A DNA stretch of 64,000 nt from Novosphingobium sp. (GTDB lineage Bacteria; Pseudomonadota; Alphaproteobacteria; Sphingomonadales; Sphingomonadaceae): NCBI RefSeq assembly GCF_025351285.1, contig NZ_JANXWG010000150.1, positions 41,987 through 105,986 of the forward strand, written 5' to 3'. The notes beneath the pieces were generated by a model. That model searched no databases. It saw only the letters and a list, made by a program, of their open reading frames with translations, and was not told where the DNA came from. Shown in pieces: positions 54,911-63,595 of the stretch. A program made the translations under genes and the position numbers. How positions within the stretch are numbered: the stretch's first letter is position 1; every line of letters starts with the position of its first letter.

Positions 54911-55534
54911 ATGACTAATAATAAGGTCGCCAATTCGCATTTTTACATTCGAGCGGCAATCCTTGCCGGAGCGATTGCTTTCATCCCACTGGCAGCCCAC
55001 GCCCAATCGGTGGGCGGTGCGCATGTCGAAGTGCAGGGCGGATACGATCACCTCTCGATCCCCGACCAGACCGGCACCGCGCCCGCAGGCAGCACCGGGG
55101 GTGGACATGGCATCTATGGCTTTGGCGCGGGCTATGACGTTGCGCTGGCCGGTCACGTGATCGCCGGGGTGGACGCCAATCTCGATTTTGGCGCCGGTTC
55201 GCAGTGCGCCAGCGGCGTGGTGGCCGCATCCGACCAGTTGTGCAGCAAGCTGCGCAACGATTTCGATGTCGGCGCGCGGCTGGGTTACCAGGCCGGGCCG
55301 GCGCTGTTGTACGGGCGCGTGGCCTTCAACGACACGCACGTGCGATCCAGCTACACCGACCCACTCGGCAACGTCACCACCGCCAGGGGATCGCAGCAAG
55401 GCGTGCGGCTGGGCGTGGGCGGCGAATACGGACTGGGCGGCGGCGCCTACCTCAAGACCGAATATCGTTACACCCCGTCAAGCCAGCTTGGCGACCAGCA
55501 ACAGGTGATCGGCGGCATCGGGCTTCATTTCTGA
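54911..55534 (+). CDS. Outer-membrane beta-barrel protein
   Basis: The 207-residue protein has a signal peptide (about residues 14-32, AAILAGAIAFIPLAAHAQ) followed by alternating beta strands rich in Gly and aromatic residues. HVEVQGGYDHLSI, GAGYDVALAGHVIAGVDANL and KTEYRYTPSS are barrel-like, and it ends with a terminal Phe (GGIGLHF), the outer-membrane insertion signal. It resembles small Omp25/porin-like eight-stranded barrels. AAGGAACATCACG precedes the start. Two Cys in the middle (CASG, LCSK) could form a loop disulfide. Confidence 0.85.
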   Translation: MTNNKVANSHFYIRAAILAGAIAFIPLAAHAQSVGGAHVEVQGGYDHLSIPDQTGTAPAGSTGGGHGIYGFGAGYDVALAGHVIAGVDANLDFGAGSQCASGVVAASDQLCSKLRNDFDVGARLGYQAGPALLYGRVAFNDTHVRSSYTDPLGNVTTARGSQQGVRLGVGGEYGLGGGAYLKTEYRYTPSSQLGDQQQVIGGIGLHF

Positions 55535-55634
55535 CCGGTTCGGCGTCGGCGCGCGAGGTCCCGCACTCCATCCCCGCGCGCCGCCGTCGATCCAAAGACG
55601 TCGATCCGAAGTGGTCGATCGGACCACAAAGCCA

Positions 55635-56789
55635 TCAGGCCAGCACGATCACGTTGCCTTCGCGCCCGAGAACGCGTGCAGGCCGTTTCGCCATCAGCGC
55701 GGTTCCGCCCGTCCGGTCGAGCAAGGCGTCCAGCCGTGTGCGATCGGCGGGTGGCAACGCGTCAGCCAGCGCTTGCGCGCGGGCCAGGTGCCACAGCGAG
55801 TGGACGTGGCTGGCGCGGCGCATGGTGACGCCGCGCCAGGCATATTCCACGGGGCCGACGTCGGGGTGGACCGAGCGTTTGCCTTGCCTCGAAACCACGG
55901 TTCCGGCGGGCGGGTTGCCTTCGGCTGCCACCCAGGCATCGACCGCGGCGGCGTCTGCGGCAAGGCCCGGCGTCCACTGTTCGAAGGCGACCTTGAGCAC
56001 GGCTTCGAGCGTGGCGGAAATTGCGTCGTCTGCCGGGAACAGCGGATCGGCGGCGGCATCGGGGTAGTCCGGGTCTGCGAACTCGTCCGCGTTCATCCGC
56101 TCGGTCCAGCGCGCGACTTGGGGGGCGGTGGTGCGCATCAGCATGGCCGGGACCGGATCGCGCGCGAGATGCGCGTAAAGCGGCGCCACCATCCCGAAAT
56201 CGGCCAGCGAAGGGCGCGCGCCGAGCAAGTAGGGATAGACGCGGAAATGCGCCTCGAGCACGGCGAGCAGTTCGGCGTAGGCTGCCTCCATCGCCGGGAT
56301 CACTTCGTGCGTGACCCCGAGCGGGCCGAGCATTCCGGCGAACCGCGTCATCAGCTTGGCGGCGGTTTCGAGCCGTTGTTCGTAAGGCATGCCGATCGAA
56401 ATCGCGCGCGCGAATTCGGTGCGCAGGAACAGCTCCTGCCGGTTACGGTACGACCAGCGGTAATGCATCGCCAGCGGCAGCAGGTAGTTGGAGCCGAACG
56501 CATCGAGGAAATGCGCGACGACTTGCTGTACCGGGCCGGGCGGGGTGATGGCGGGTTCGGGGTGGCGCGTTTCGAGCACATCGATGATCGCGGTGGTATC
56601 CTGCCACACCTCGCCATCGGCGGATTCCAGCACCGGGATCACATTGTGCCCGACCCTGGGCAGCACCTCGTCCGCAAAGCGCGGATCGGACGGCGTGGCC
56701 TCGCGAAAGGCGATGCGCTTCTTGATGAGGTAGCTGCGCACCTTGCCTGAATAGAGCGAATGCGGGGTTTGCCAGAGCGTGCAAGTCAT
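55635..56789 (-). CDS. Glutathione S-transferase-like protein, long form
   Basis: The 384-residue protein begins MTCTLWQTPHSLYSGKVRSYL, the N-terminal thioredoxin-like GST domain, with VPVLESADGEVWQDTTAIID-like sequence (VIPVLESADGEVWQDTTAI) holding the glutathione-binding region. The C-terminal helical domain follows (YPYLLGARPSLADFGMVAPLYAHL). About 150 extra C-terminal residues exceed the usual 220-residue length. ATG 56789 is used, 4 bp after the acs stop on the same strand, so it is probably co-transcribed with acs. The substrate is unknown. Confidence 0.85.
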   Translation of the reverse strand: MTCTLWQTPHSLYSGKVRSYLIKKRIAFREATPSDPRFADEVLPRVGHNVIPVLESADGEVWQDTTAIIDVLETRHPEPAITPPGPVQQVVAHFLDAFGSNYLLPLAMHYRWSYRNRQELFLRTEFARAISIGMPYEQRLETAAKLMTRFAGMLGPLGVTHEVIPAMEAAYAELLAVLEAHFRVYPYLLGARPSLADFGMVAPLYAHLARDPVPAMLMRTTAPQVARWTERMNADEFADPDYPDAAADPLFPADDAISATLEAVLKVAFEQWTPGLAADAAAVDAWVAAEGNPPAGTVVSRQGKRSVHPDVGPVEYAWRGVTMRRASHVHSLWHLARAQALADALPPADRTRLDALLDRTGGTALMAKRPARVLGREGNVIVLA

Positions 56790-56793
56790 CGCT

Positions 56794-58695
56794 TCAGCCC
56801 ACCCGGTTCGCGACCAGGTCATCGACCACCGCCGGGTCGGCCAGCGTCGAGATGTCGCCCAGGCTGCTCACGTCCCCCTCGGCGATCTTGCGCAGGATGC
56901 GGCGCATGATCTTGCCGCTGCGGGTCTTGGGCAGGCCGGGGGCGAACTGGATTTTGTCGGGGCTGGCGATCGGGCCGATTTCGGTGCGGACCCAGGCGCG
57001 CAATTCGGTGCGCAAGGCGTCGCTGTCGGGCTCGCCGGCGTTCAGCGTGACATAGGCGTAGATGCCCTGCCCCTTGATCTCGTGCGGCATGCCCACGACG
57101 GCAGCCTCGGCCACCTTGGCGTGCGAAACGAGCGCGGATTCGACCTCGGCGGTGCCCATGCGATGGCCGCTGACGTTGATGACGTCATCCACCCGGCCCG
57201 TGATCCAGTAATACCCGTCCTCGTCGCGCCGACATCCGTCACCGGTGAAGTAGAGCCCGGTATAGGTGGTGAAATAGGTCTGAAAGAAGCGTTCCTCGTC
57301 GCCCCATACGCCGCGCATCTGGCCGGGCCAGCTTTTGGTGATGCACAAGTTGCCGTCGGTGGCGCCGTGAAGTTCCTGCCCCTCGGCATCGACCAGCAGC
57401 GGGTGGACACCGGGCAGCGGCAGCGTGGCCGATCCCGGCTTGGTTTTCACCGCGCCGGGGATCGGCGCGATCAGGGTGGCGCCGGTTTCGGTCTGCCACC
57501 AGGTGTCGACGATTTCGCAGCGGCCGTCACCGACCACGCGGTGATACCACTCCCACGCCTCGGGGTTGATCGGCTCCCCCACCGAACCGAGCAACCGCAG
57601 CGACGAGCGATCGTACTTGTGCACAAACGCATCACCCTCGCGCATCAACGATCGCAGCGCAGTGGGGGCGGTGTAGAACACCGTGACCTTGAGCCGCTCG
57701 ATCGTCTCCCAGAAGCGGCCGTGATCGGGGTAATTGGGCACGCCGTCGAACATCACCGTGGTCGCCCCGCACGCCAGCGGGCCATAGACGACATACGTGT
57801 GCCCGGTAACCCAGCCGACATCGGCGGTGCACCAGAACAAGTCCTTTTCGGTGGCCGAGAACAGCAGGTCGAAAGTCCACGCCGCCCAGAACAGGTAACC
57901 GCCGGTGGTGTGCATCACGCCCTTGGGCTTGCCGGTACTGCCGCTGGTGTAGAGGATGAACAGCGGGTCCTCGGCGTTCATCGGTTCGGGCGGGCATTCG
58001 GGCGCCATGGCGTCGCGGTGTTCGTGCCACCACACGTCGCGGCCGTCCTCCATCGCCACCGGGCGGCCGGTGCGGCGCACGACGATCACGCTTTCGATCG
58101 ACGGGCAGTGCGCCAGCGCCTTGTCGGCATTGGCCTTGAGTGGAATGTGCTTGGCCCCGCGCAAGCCTTCATCGGCGGTGACCAGCAGCTTCGATCCGCA
58201 ATCCTCGATCCGCCCGGCCAGGCTTTCGGGGCTGAAACCGCCGAACACCACCGAATGGATCGCGCCGATGCGGGCGCAGGCCAGCATCGCCACCGCGGCT
58301 TCGGGGATCATCGGCATGTACAGCGTGACCCGGTCGCCCTTCACCACGCCTTGCGCTTTCAGCAGGTTGGCGAAGCGGCAGACGTCCTCGTACAGTTCGC
58401 GGTAAGTGATGCGGCGGCCTTCTCCCGGCTCGTCACCCTCGAACACGATCGCGGTCTGGTCGCCGCGCGTGGCGAGGTGGCGGTCGAGGCAGTTGACGCT
58501 GAGGTTCAGTTCACCATCGGCGAACCAGCGCACGCCGAAATCCTCCCGGTGGAACGAACTTTCATCGGCGCGGGTGGGCGCGCGGCTCCAGTCGAGCCGC
58601 TGCGTGGCTTCGGCCAGCCAGAACGCCTCGCTGTCCTGCGCCAGGGCCGCTTGCATGGCCGCCAGTCGCTGCGCCGCACCGTCGGTCATTGTCAC
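56794..58695 (-). CDS. acs: Acetyl-CoA synthetase (acetate-CoA ligase)
   Basis: The 633-residue enzyme activates acetate with ATP and CoA. It has the AMP-binding motif [54 protein letters not shown] and the C-terminal [18 protein letters not shown] with the catalytic, acetylation-controlled Lys. The N-terminal region [26 protein letters not shown] matches Acs rather than propionyl-CoA synthetase, and is quoted here in part as [13 protein letters not shown]. The start may be 58695 or 58689. It is divergent from phoR. Confidence 0.94.
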   Translation of the reverse strand: MTMTDGAAQRLAAMQAALAQDSEAFWLAEATQRLDWSRAPTRADESSFHREDFGVRWFADGELNLSVNCLDRHLATRGDQTAIVFEGDEPGEGRRITYRELYEDVCRFANLLKAQGVVKGDRVTLYMPMIPEAAVAMLACARIGAIHSVVFGGFSPESLAGRIEDCGSKLLVTADEGLRGAKHIPLKANADKALAHCPSIESVIVVRRTGRPVAMEDGRDVWWHEHRDAMAPECPPEPMNAEDPLFILYTSGSTGKPKGVMHTTGGYLFWAAWTFDLLFSATEKDLFWCTADVGWVTGHTYVVYGPLACGATTVMFDGVPNYPDHGRFWETIERLKVTVFYTAPTALRSLMREGDAFVHKYDRSSLRLLGSVGEPINPEAWEWYHRVVGDGRCEIVDTWWQTETGATLIAPIPGAVKTKPGSATLPLPGVHPLLVDAEGQELHGATDGNLCITKSWPGQMRGVWGDEERFFQTYFTTYTGLYFTGDGCRRDEDGYYWITGRVDDVINVSGHRMGTAEVESALVSHAKVAEAAVVGMPHEIKGQGIYAYVTLNAGEPDSDALRTELRAWVRTEIGPIASPDKIQFAPGLPKTRSGKIMRRILRKIAEGDVSSLGDISTLADPAVVDDLVANRVG

Positions 58696-58854
58696 TCTCC
58701 CATTCGCGATTCCGTCGCTACACCCATGGCACAGCCCCTGCGGCGCGCCAATCTCCCGTAGAGTTGGCCGCTCGTCTTGCTCTTGTCACAATCGCATGGC
58801 TATGCCCCGGGTTCGCGCCGCCGCCTTCCCTTCGTAACCGGTCCCCTGCTGCCG

Positions 58855-60075
58855 ATGAACCGCCTGCAAGACCTGTACTGGCCCCCGATCGCGCTCGCGC
58901 TGGCGGGTGCGCTGGTGCTCGTGCTGAGCGGGACCGAGCCGTTCCTGGTGATCGCGGTGCTGGTGGCGTGGATCGGATCGCTGTGGCTACGACGGCGCCA
59001 GGCGAAGATCGAACCGCGTGCAGCCGATAGCGGCGTGCTCTCGAACAGGATGATGATCGACCTGATCGAACCGTTCGGTCTGCCGATCCTGATGCTCGAC
59101 AAGGACCGCATCGCCGGCGCCAACGCCGCCGCGCGCGAGGCGCTGGGGCAGCACGTCGTCGGTCAGGATGCGCGGGTGGCCTTGCGCCACCCCGAGGCGA
59201 TCGCACTGCTCGAAACGCCGTCCGGAACGGTCATGGTCAAGGGCCTGACCGCGCCGCGCAGCATCTGGCAAGTCAGCCGCGTGCCGATCGATGCGCGCTT
59301 TTCGCTGATCGAACTCGTCAACCGCACGGCAGAGGCCGATATCAGCCGTGCGCACACCGATTTCGTCGCCAATGCCAGCCACGAATTGCGCACCCCGCTG
59401 GCCTCGATCATCGGCTACATCGAAACGCTGTCCGACCCCGATGCAAAGGTCGACAAGGCCACATCCAAGCGCTTCCACTTGATCGTGCTGCGCGAGGCAA
59501 GGCGGTTGCAGACGCTGGTCGAAGACCTGATGGCGCTCTCGCGCATCGAAGCGGAAAAGCACGACCCGCCGCGCAATCCGATCGACCTGGCGATGCTGGC
59601 AAGCGGCATCGCGCTGGAAATCGCCGAATCCACCAGCAACGACAGCGATGGTGCACACCGCGTCATCTATGCCGGTGTTGAAGAAGGCCTCACCGTGGCG
59701 GGAGATCGCCAGCAGCTCGATCAACTGGTGCGCAACCTTGTCGACAACGCGCTCAAATACGGCGATCCGGTCAAGCCGGTGGTGGTGGGCGTGGCGCACG
59801 AGGGCAACGAGGCCGTGCTGACCGTGCGCAACGAAGGCGAAGGCATCGCGCCCGAGCACCTGCCTCACCTCACCCGGCGCTTCTATCGCACCGACCCCGG
59901 CCGCAGCCGCGCCGCCGGCGGCACCGGGCTGGGGCTGGCGATCGTCAAGCACATCGTCGAACGGCACCGCGGGCGCTTCGATATCACCAGCAAGCTGGGC
60001 GTGGGAACCACCGTCACCGCGCGGTTCAAGCTGACTGCCACGCCGGCGCTTCCGCTGGCCCAGGCTGCCGGATGA
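58855..60075 (+). CDS. phoR: Phosphate regulon sensor histidine kinase
   Basis: The 406-residue kinase begins with two membrane segments (about residues 9-45), a PAS-like region (IEPFGLPILMLDKDRI), the phospho-acceptor box FVANASHELRTPLASIIGYIE, and ATPase motifs VRNLVDNALKYG, NEGEGIAPEHLPHL and GTGLGLAIVKHI. PhoR phosphorylates PhoB on phosphate starvation. I start at ATG 58855 because the membrane segments follow directly. Neighbouring phoU and phoB support the assignment; pstSCAB genes are not between them. Confidence 0.93.
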   Translation: MNRLQDLYWPPIALALAGALVLVLSGTEPFLVIAVLVAWIGSLWLRRRQAKIEPRAADSGVLSNRMMIDLIEPFGLPILMLDKDRIAGANAAAREALGQHVVGQDARVALRHPEAIALLETPSGTVMVKGLTAPRSIWQVSRVPIDARFSLIELVNRTAEADISRAHTDFVANASHELRTPLASIIGYIETLSDPDAKVDKATSKRFHLIVLREARRLQTLVEDLMALSRIEAEKHDPPRNPIDLAMLASGIALEIAESTSNDSDGAHRVIYAGVEEGLTVAGDRQQLDQLVRNLVDNALKYGDPVKPVVVGVAHEGNEAVLTVRNEGEGIAPEHLPHLTRRFYRTDPGRSRAAGGTGLGLAIVKHIVERHRGRFDITSKLGVGTTVTARFKLTATPALPLAQAAG

Positions 60076-60149
60076 TCGGCAATACGACTTTCCGCGCGAT
60101 TTCGAAGACTCGCGCGATCTGCTAAACACACGATCAAAGAGGTGAAATC

Positions 60150-60836
60150 ATGGTTGCACAACACACCGTAAAGGCTTTCGACGACGAACTGGCCCGCCTT
60201 CACGGGTTGATCGCCGAGATGGGCGGCCTGGCCGAGCTTTCGGTCCACGAAGCGATGGACGCGCTGGTCAGCGGCAACCTCGAACTGGCGCAACAGGTGA
60301 TCGAGCGCGACAAGCGGATCGACGCGCTCGAGGCCGAAGTCGACCGGTTCGCGATCACCGTATTGGCGTTGCGATCGCCGGTAGCGGACGATTTGCGCGA
60401 TGTGATCGCAACGCTCAAGATCGCCGGGATCATCGAGCGCATCGGCGATTACGCCAAGAACATCGCCAAGCGCGTCGGCCAGATCAGCGGGCGCCGCAAG
60501 TTCGAACCGCTCACGCTGCTGCCCGCGATGAACGACCTGGCCGCCGAAATGGTCCACGACGTGCTCACCGCCTTCGCCGCGCGCGATGCCGAAGCCGCCG
60601 CCGAAATCCTGACCCGCGACAGCCGGGTCGACGCGTTTTATGACAGCATCTTCCGCAACCTGGTGTCGTACATGGTCGAAAACCCGGCCACGATCAGCAC
60701 CGCCGCGCAATTGCTGTTCGTGGCGCGCAACATCGAACGGATCGGCGATCACGCCACCAACATCGCCGAAGTCGTGCATTACTCGGTTACCGGCAAGACC
60801 CTGCCCGAGCGCGAGAAAGGGCCGCTGCCGGTTTGA
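60150..60836 (+). CDS. phoU: Phosphate transport/signalling regulator PhoU
   Basis: The 228-residue all-helical protein shows the two PhoU repeats. Repeat one is FDDELARLHGLIAEMGGLAE with VIERDKRIDALEAEVDRFA and IGDYAKNIAKR; repeat two is MNDLAAEMVHDVLTAF with LTRDSRVDAFYDSIFRNL and IERIGDHATNIAEVV. The E-x-IGDxAxNI motifs bind metal clusters. PhoU links the Pst transporter to PhoR and dampens the regulon. AGAGGTGAAATC is a good ribosome-binding site. Confidence 0.96.
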   Translation: MVAQHTVKAFDDELARLHGLIAEMGGLAELSVHEAMDALVSGNLELAQQVIERDKRIDALEAEVDRFAITVLALRSPVADDLRDVIATLKIAGIIERIGDYAKNIAKRVGQISGRRKFEPLTLLPAMNDLAAEMVHDVLTAFAARDAEAAAEILTRDSRVDAFYDSIFRNLVSYMVENPATISTAAQLLFVARNIERIGDHATNIAEVVHYSVTGKTLPEREKGPLPV

Positions 60837-60882
60837 TGGAAACGAGCCCGCGAATGTGACAATGTGGTTCGCCGCACCGGAT

Positions 60883-60900
60883 ATGTCATTCAAATGTAAC
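60883..60900 (+). promoter_or_regulatory. Pho box upstream of phoB
   Basis: ATGTCAT (60883-60889) and ATGTAAC (60894-60900) are 7-bp direct repeats with an 11-bp period and 4-bp spacer, the PhoB half-site layout (CTGTCAT type). It is 46 bp before the phoB start, implying autoregulation within the phoU-phoB interval. Confidence 0.7.
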
Positions 60901-60945
60901 GTGCGTGGTGTTGGCACAGGGTACATTCGCGGAGTCTGAAACGAC

Positions 60946-61635
60946 ATGCCTGCCCCCAAGTTGCTTCTGGTCGAAGACGATCTCGCGCTCGCCGAACTGG
61001 TCGAATACCGCTTTCGCGGCGAAGGCTATGCCGTGCGCACCACCGGCGATGGCGATGAAGCGCTGCTGCTCGCCACCGAAGACGTGCCCGATCTCGTCCT
61101 GCTCGACTGGATGATCGGCGGCACCAGCGGCATCGAAGTGTGCCGCCGCCTGCGCCGCAACAAGGCCACCGCGCACGTGCCGATCATCATGCTGACCGCG
61201 CGCAGCGACGAGGAAGACCGGGTGCGCGGCCTTGAAATCGGTGCGGACGATTACGTCACCAAGCCGTTCTCCCCGCGCGAACTGATCGCCCGTGTCGGCG
61301 CCGTCCTGCGCCGCGTGCGCCCGGCGCTGGCAGGCGAAACGCTGGTGGTGGGCGATATCTCGCTCGACCCGACCGCGCACCGCGTTGTCCGTCGCGGCCA
61401 GGTCATGAAGTTCGGGCCCACCGAATTCCGGCTGCTCAAGCACCTGATGGAACACGCCGGCCGCGTGTTCTCGCGCGGGCAATTGCTCGACGCGGTGTGG
61501 GGCAGCGGCAGCGACATAGAACTGCGCACGGTCGACGTCCACATCCGGCGGTTGCGGCAAGCGGTGGCGCTGGACGGCGCGGCCGATCCGATCCGCACGG
61601 TGCGCTCGGCGGGCTATGCGTTCGAGGCGGTTTGA
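60946..61635 (+). CDS. phoB: Phosphate regulon response regulator
   Basis: The 229-residue OmpR-type regulator has a receiver domain with acidic pair LVEDDLALAE, the phospho-acceptor Asp in LVLLDWMIGGTSG, IIMLTARSDEEDRVRG and the conserved Lys in DDYVTKPFSPRELIARV. A winged-helix DNA-binding domain follows (FGPTEFRLLKHLMEHAGRVF, then DVHIRRLRQAV). It activates phosphate-scavenging genes when phosphorylated by PhoR. A Pho box precedes it. argG follows but is probably independent. Confidence 0.95.
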   Translation: MPAPKLLLVEDDLALAELVEYRFRGEGYAVRTTGDGDEALLLATEDVPDLVLLDWMIGGTSGIEVCRRLRRNKATAHVPIIMLTARSDEEDRVRGLEIGADDYVTKPFSPRELIARVGAVLRRVRPALAGETLVVGDISLDPTAHRVVRRGQVMKFGPTEFRLLKHLMEHAGRVFSRGQLLDAVWGSGSDIELRTVDVHIRRLRQAVALDGAADPIRTVRSAGYAFEAV

Positions 61636-61731
61636 GCTTGGACTGGCGTACGGGATGCCACTTCCCCCTTTCCTACCAGCCCCCCGCCTGATACGCGCGC
61701 CCGGCCATTTGCCTGCCGGAGTTACCAGCCC

Positions 61732-62946
61732 ATGTCGGATATCAAGCGCGTCGTCCTGGCCTATTCGGGCGGTCTCGACACATCGGTGATCCTCAAGTGG
61801 CTGCAGGTGACTTATGGCTGCGAGGTCGTCACGTTCACCGCCGATCTCGGCCAGGGCGAGGAACTCGAACCCGCGCGGGCCAAGGCCAAGCTGATGGGCC
61901 TGCCCGACGAGCACATCTACATCGACGACGTCCGCGAGGAATTCGTCCGCGATTTCGTGTTTCCGATGATGCGGGCGAATGCGCGGTATGAAGGCGATTA
62001 CCTGCTCGGCACGTCGATCGCGCGGCCGTTGATTACCAAGCGGCTGATCGAGATTGCGCACGAAGTCGGCGCCGATGCGATCGCGCATGGTGCCACGGGC
62101 AAGGGCAACGACCAGGTGCGGTTCGAACTGTCTGCTTATGCGCTCGATCCCAACATCAAGGTCATCGCTCCGTGGCGCGAGTGGGAGCTGACCAGCCGCA
62201 CCGCGCTGATCGCCTGGGCCGAGGCGCACCAGATCCAGGTGTCCAAGGACAAGCGCGGCGAAAGCCCGTTCTCGACCGATGCCAACCTGCTGCACACTTC
62301 GTCCGAGGGCAAAGTGCTCGAAGACCCGTGGGAGGAAGTGCCCGATTACGTGTTCAGCCGCACGGTGAACCCCGAGGACGCGCCCGACGTATCCGAATAC
62401 ATCACCGTCGAATTCGAAAAGGGCGACGGCGTCGGGCTGAACGGGGTGGCGATGAGCCCAGCCACGCTGCTCACGGCTTTGAATGAACTGGGTCGCAAGC
62501 ACGGCATCGGCCGGCTCGACCTGGTCGAGAACCGCTTCGTCGGCATGAAAAGCCGCGGCATGTACGAAACCCCGGGCGGCGAGATCTACGCCCGGGCGCA
62601 CCGCGGGATCGAAAGCATCACGCTCGATCGCGGCGCGGCGCATCTCAAGGATGAGCTGATGCCGCGCTATGCCGAACTGATCTACAACGGCTTCTGGTTC
62701 GCCCCCGAGCGCGAAATGTTGCAGGCCGCGATCGATCACAGCCAGGCCAAGGTCTCGGGCACGGTGCGGCTCAAGCTGTACAAGGGCAATGCCTCGGTGG
62801 TGGGGCGCAAGTCGGCCAATTCGCTCTATTCCGAACGCCACGTCACGTTCGAGGACGATGCCGGCGCTTACGACCAGAAAGACGCGGCAGGCTTTATCAA
62901 GCTCAACGCGCTCCGGCTTCGTTTGTTGGCGCAAAGGGATCGCTAA
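61732..62946 (+). CDS. argG: Argininosuccinate synthase
   Basis: The 404-residue enzyme joins citrulline and aspartate using ATP in arginine synthesis. The pyrophosphatase loop [60 protein letters not shown] and [17 protein letters not shown] are all conserved. ATG 61732 agrees with homologues. A GCCGGAG lies upstream as a moderate ribosome-binding site. It is the last complete gene of the window. Confidence 0.97.
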   Translation: MSDIKRVVLAYSGGLDTSVILKWLQVTYGCEVVTFTADLGQGEELEPARAKAKLMGLPDEHIYIDDVREEFVRDFVFPMMRANARYEGDYLLGTSIARPLITKRLIEIAHEVGADAIAHGATGKGNDQVRFELSAYALDPNIKVIAPWREWELTSRTALIAWAEAHQIQVSKDKRGESPFSTDANLLHTSSEGKVLEDPWEEVPDYVFSRTVNPEDAPDVSEYITVEFEKGDGVGLNGVAMSPATLLTALNELGRKHGIGRLDLVENRFVGMKSRGMYETPGGEIYARAHRGIESITLDRGAAHLKDELMPRYAELIYNGFWFAPEREMLQAAIDHSQAKVSGTVRLKLYKGNASVVGRKSANSLYSERHVTFEDDAGAYDQKDAAGFIKLNALRLRLLAQRDR

Positions 62947-62973
62947 ACTCACCGGAATCGTACCGCCCCAAAG

Positions 62974-63016
62974 TTATCCAGAGTTGTCCACCGCGAATGC
63001 GGCGGCCTGTGGATAA
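62974..63016. other. Cluster of DnaA-box-like sequences after argG
   Basis: TGTGGATAA at 63008-63016 is a perfect DnaA box (TTATCCACA on the minus strand). TTATCCAGA at 62974-62982 differs by one base and TTGTCCACC at 62984-62992 by two. Three sites in 43 bp is more than expected by chance in this GC-rich sequence. No AT-rich unwinding element is evident next to them. Confidence 0.45.
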
Positions 63017-63595
63017 CTGTGCCGTTTTGCGCTTGCGCGACTCGGGATCGAGGCGCAGCATTTGTGTGTCGGAAGCGAGGATCGACCCTGGCAATCAAGG
63101 CGCAAGCCTCTGAAAATCAGAGACAATCCCACGTATCGATGCAGACTTTGATGGCTTTGCGATCGACCAATCCAGCAGATCCGTTTCGGCGGAATTGCTG
63201 CGGCGGAACATTGCAGCACGATGGTCTCGAAACCGGTTGGCCAAGGCTTTCCGAGGTGTAAAATTCAACCGCGCTTCGGGGCGGAAGAACGAACCATCGA
63301 CGGTGCCGAAGCCAGCCGGATGATCCTTCCCTTGCGGAAGGCCGTCCGAAGCGGATGCCGCGAGGCATCGCGGCTGAGGGAGCGGCGTCGCAGCGGAAAG
63401 ATCAACGCCCATCCCAGGCCGCAAGGCCGGTGGAGCGGCGATGGCGCCCAGCCAGGCTGGCGCAGGAGGCTTCCTGCAAAGGAGCAGCCTTCTGCAAGCG
63501 CAAGGCAGCGTGGCGGACCGGGCCCCGGAGCAATCCGGAAGTGCGGCCTGCGATGATCGAAGGCGAAATCGTGGCTTGCCAGTGGTGAGCGAGCG
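63017..63595. other. Largely gene-free, hairpin-rich stretch
   Basis: About 580 bp hold several short open frames in every phase, none with a ribosome-binding site plus recognisable protein features. GC-rich self-complementary segments (e.g. CCTTGCGG...; GCCGCGAGGC near 63355) precede a strong hairpin at 63596-63623 reading rightward. A structured untranslated RNA is possible. I found no RNase P, tmRNA or SRP RNA core sequences. Confidence 0.4.

Noticed and set aside
56779..58761. 660-codon open frame opposite acs, and similar long frames opposite argG (60886-62952), ilvB (27380-29254) and the AI-2E gene (13794-16058)
   Set aside because: These are third-position GC artefacts. The opposite strand encodes well-conserved enzymes with correct motifs and starts.
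63221..63588. Short forward frames in the hairpin-rich stretch after argG, and an RNase P/tmRNA identity
   Set aside because: The frames are Arg/Gly/Pro-rich without start signals. The RNase P GGAAAGTCCGGGC-type core and a tmRNA tag frame were looked for and not seen.
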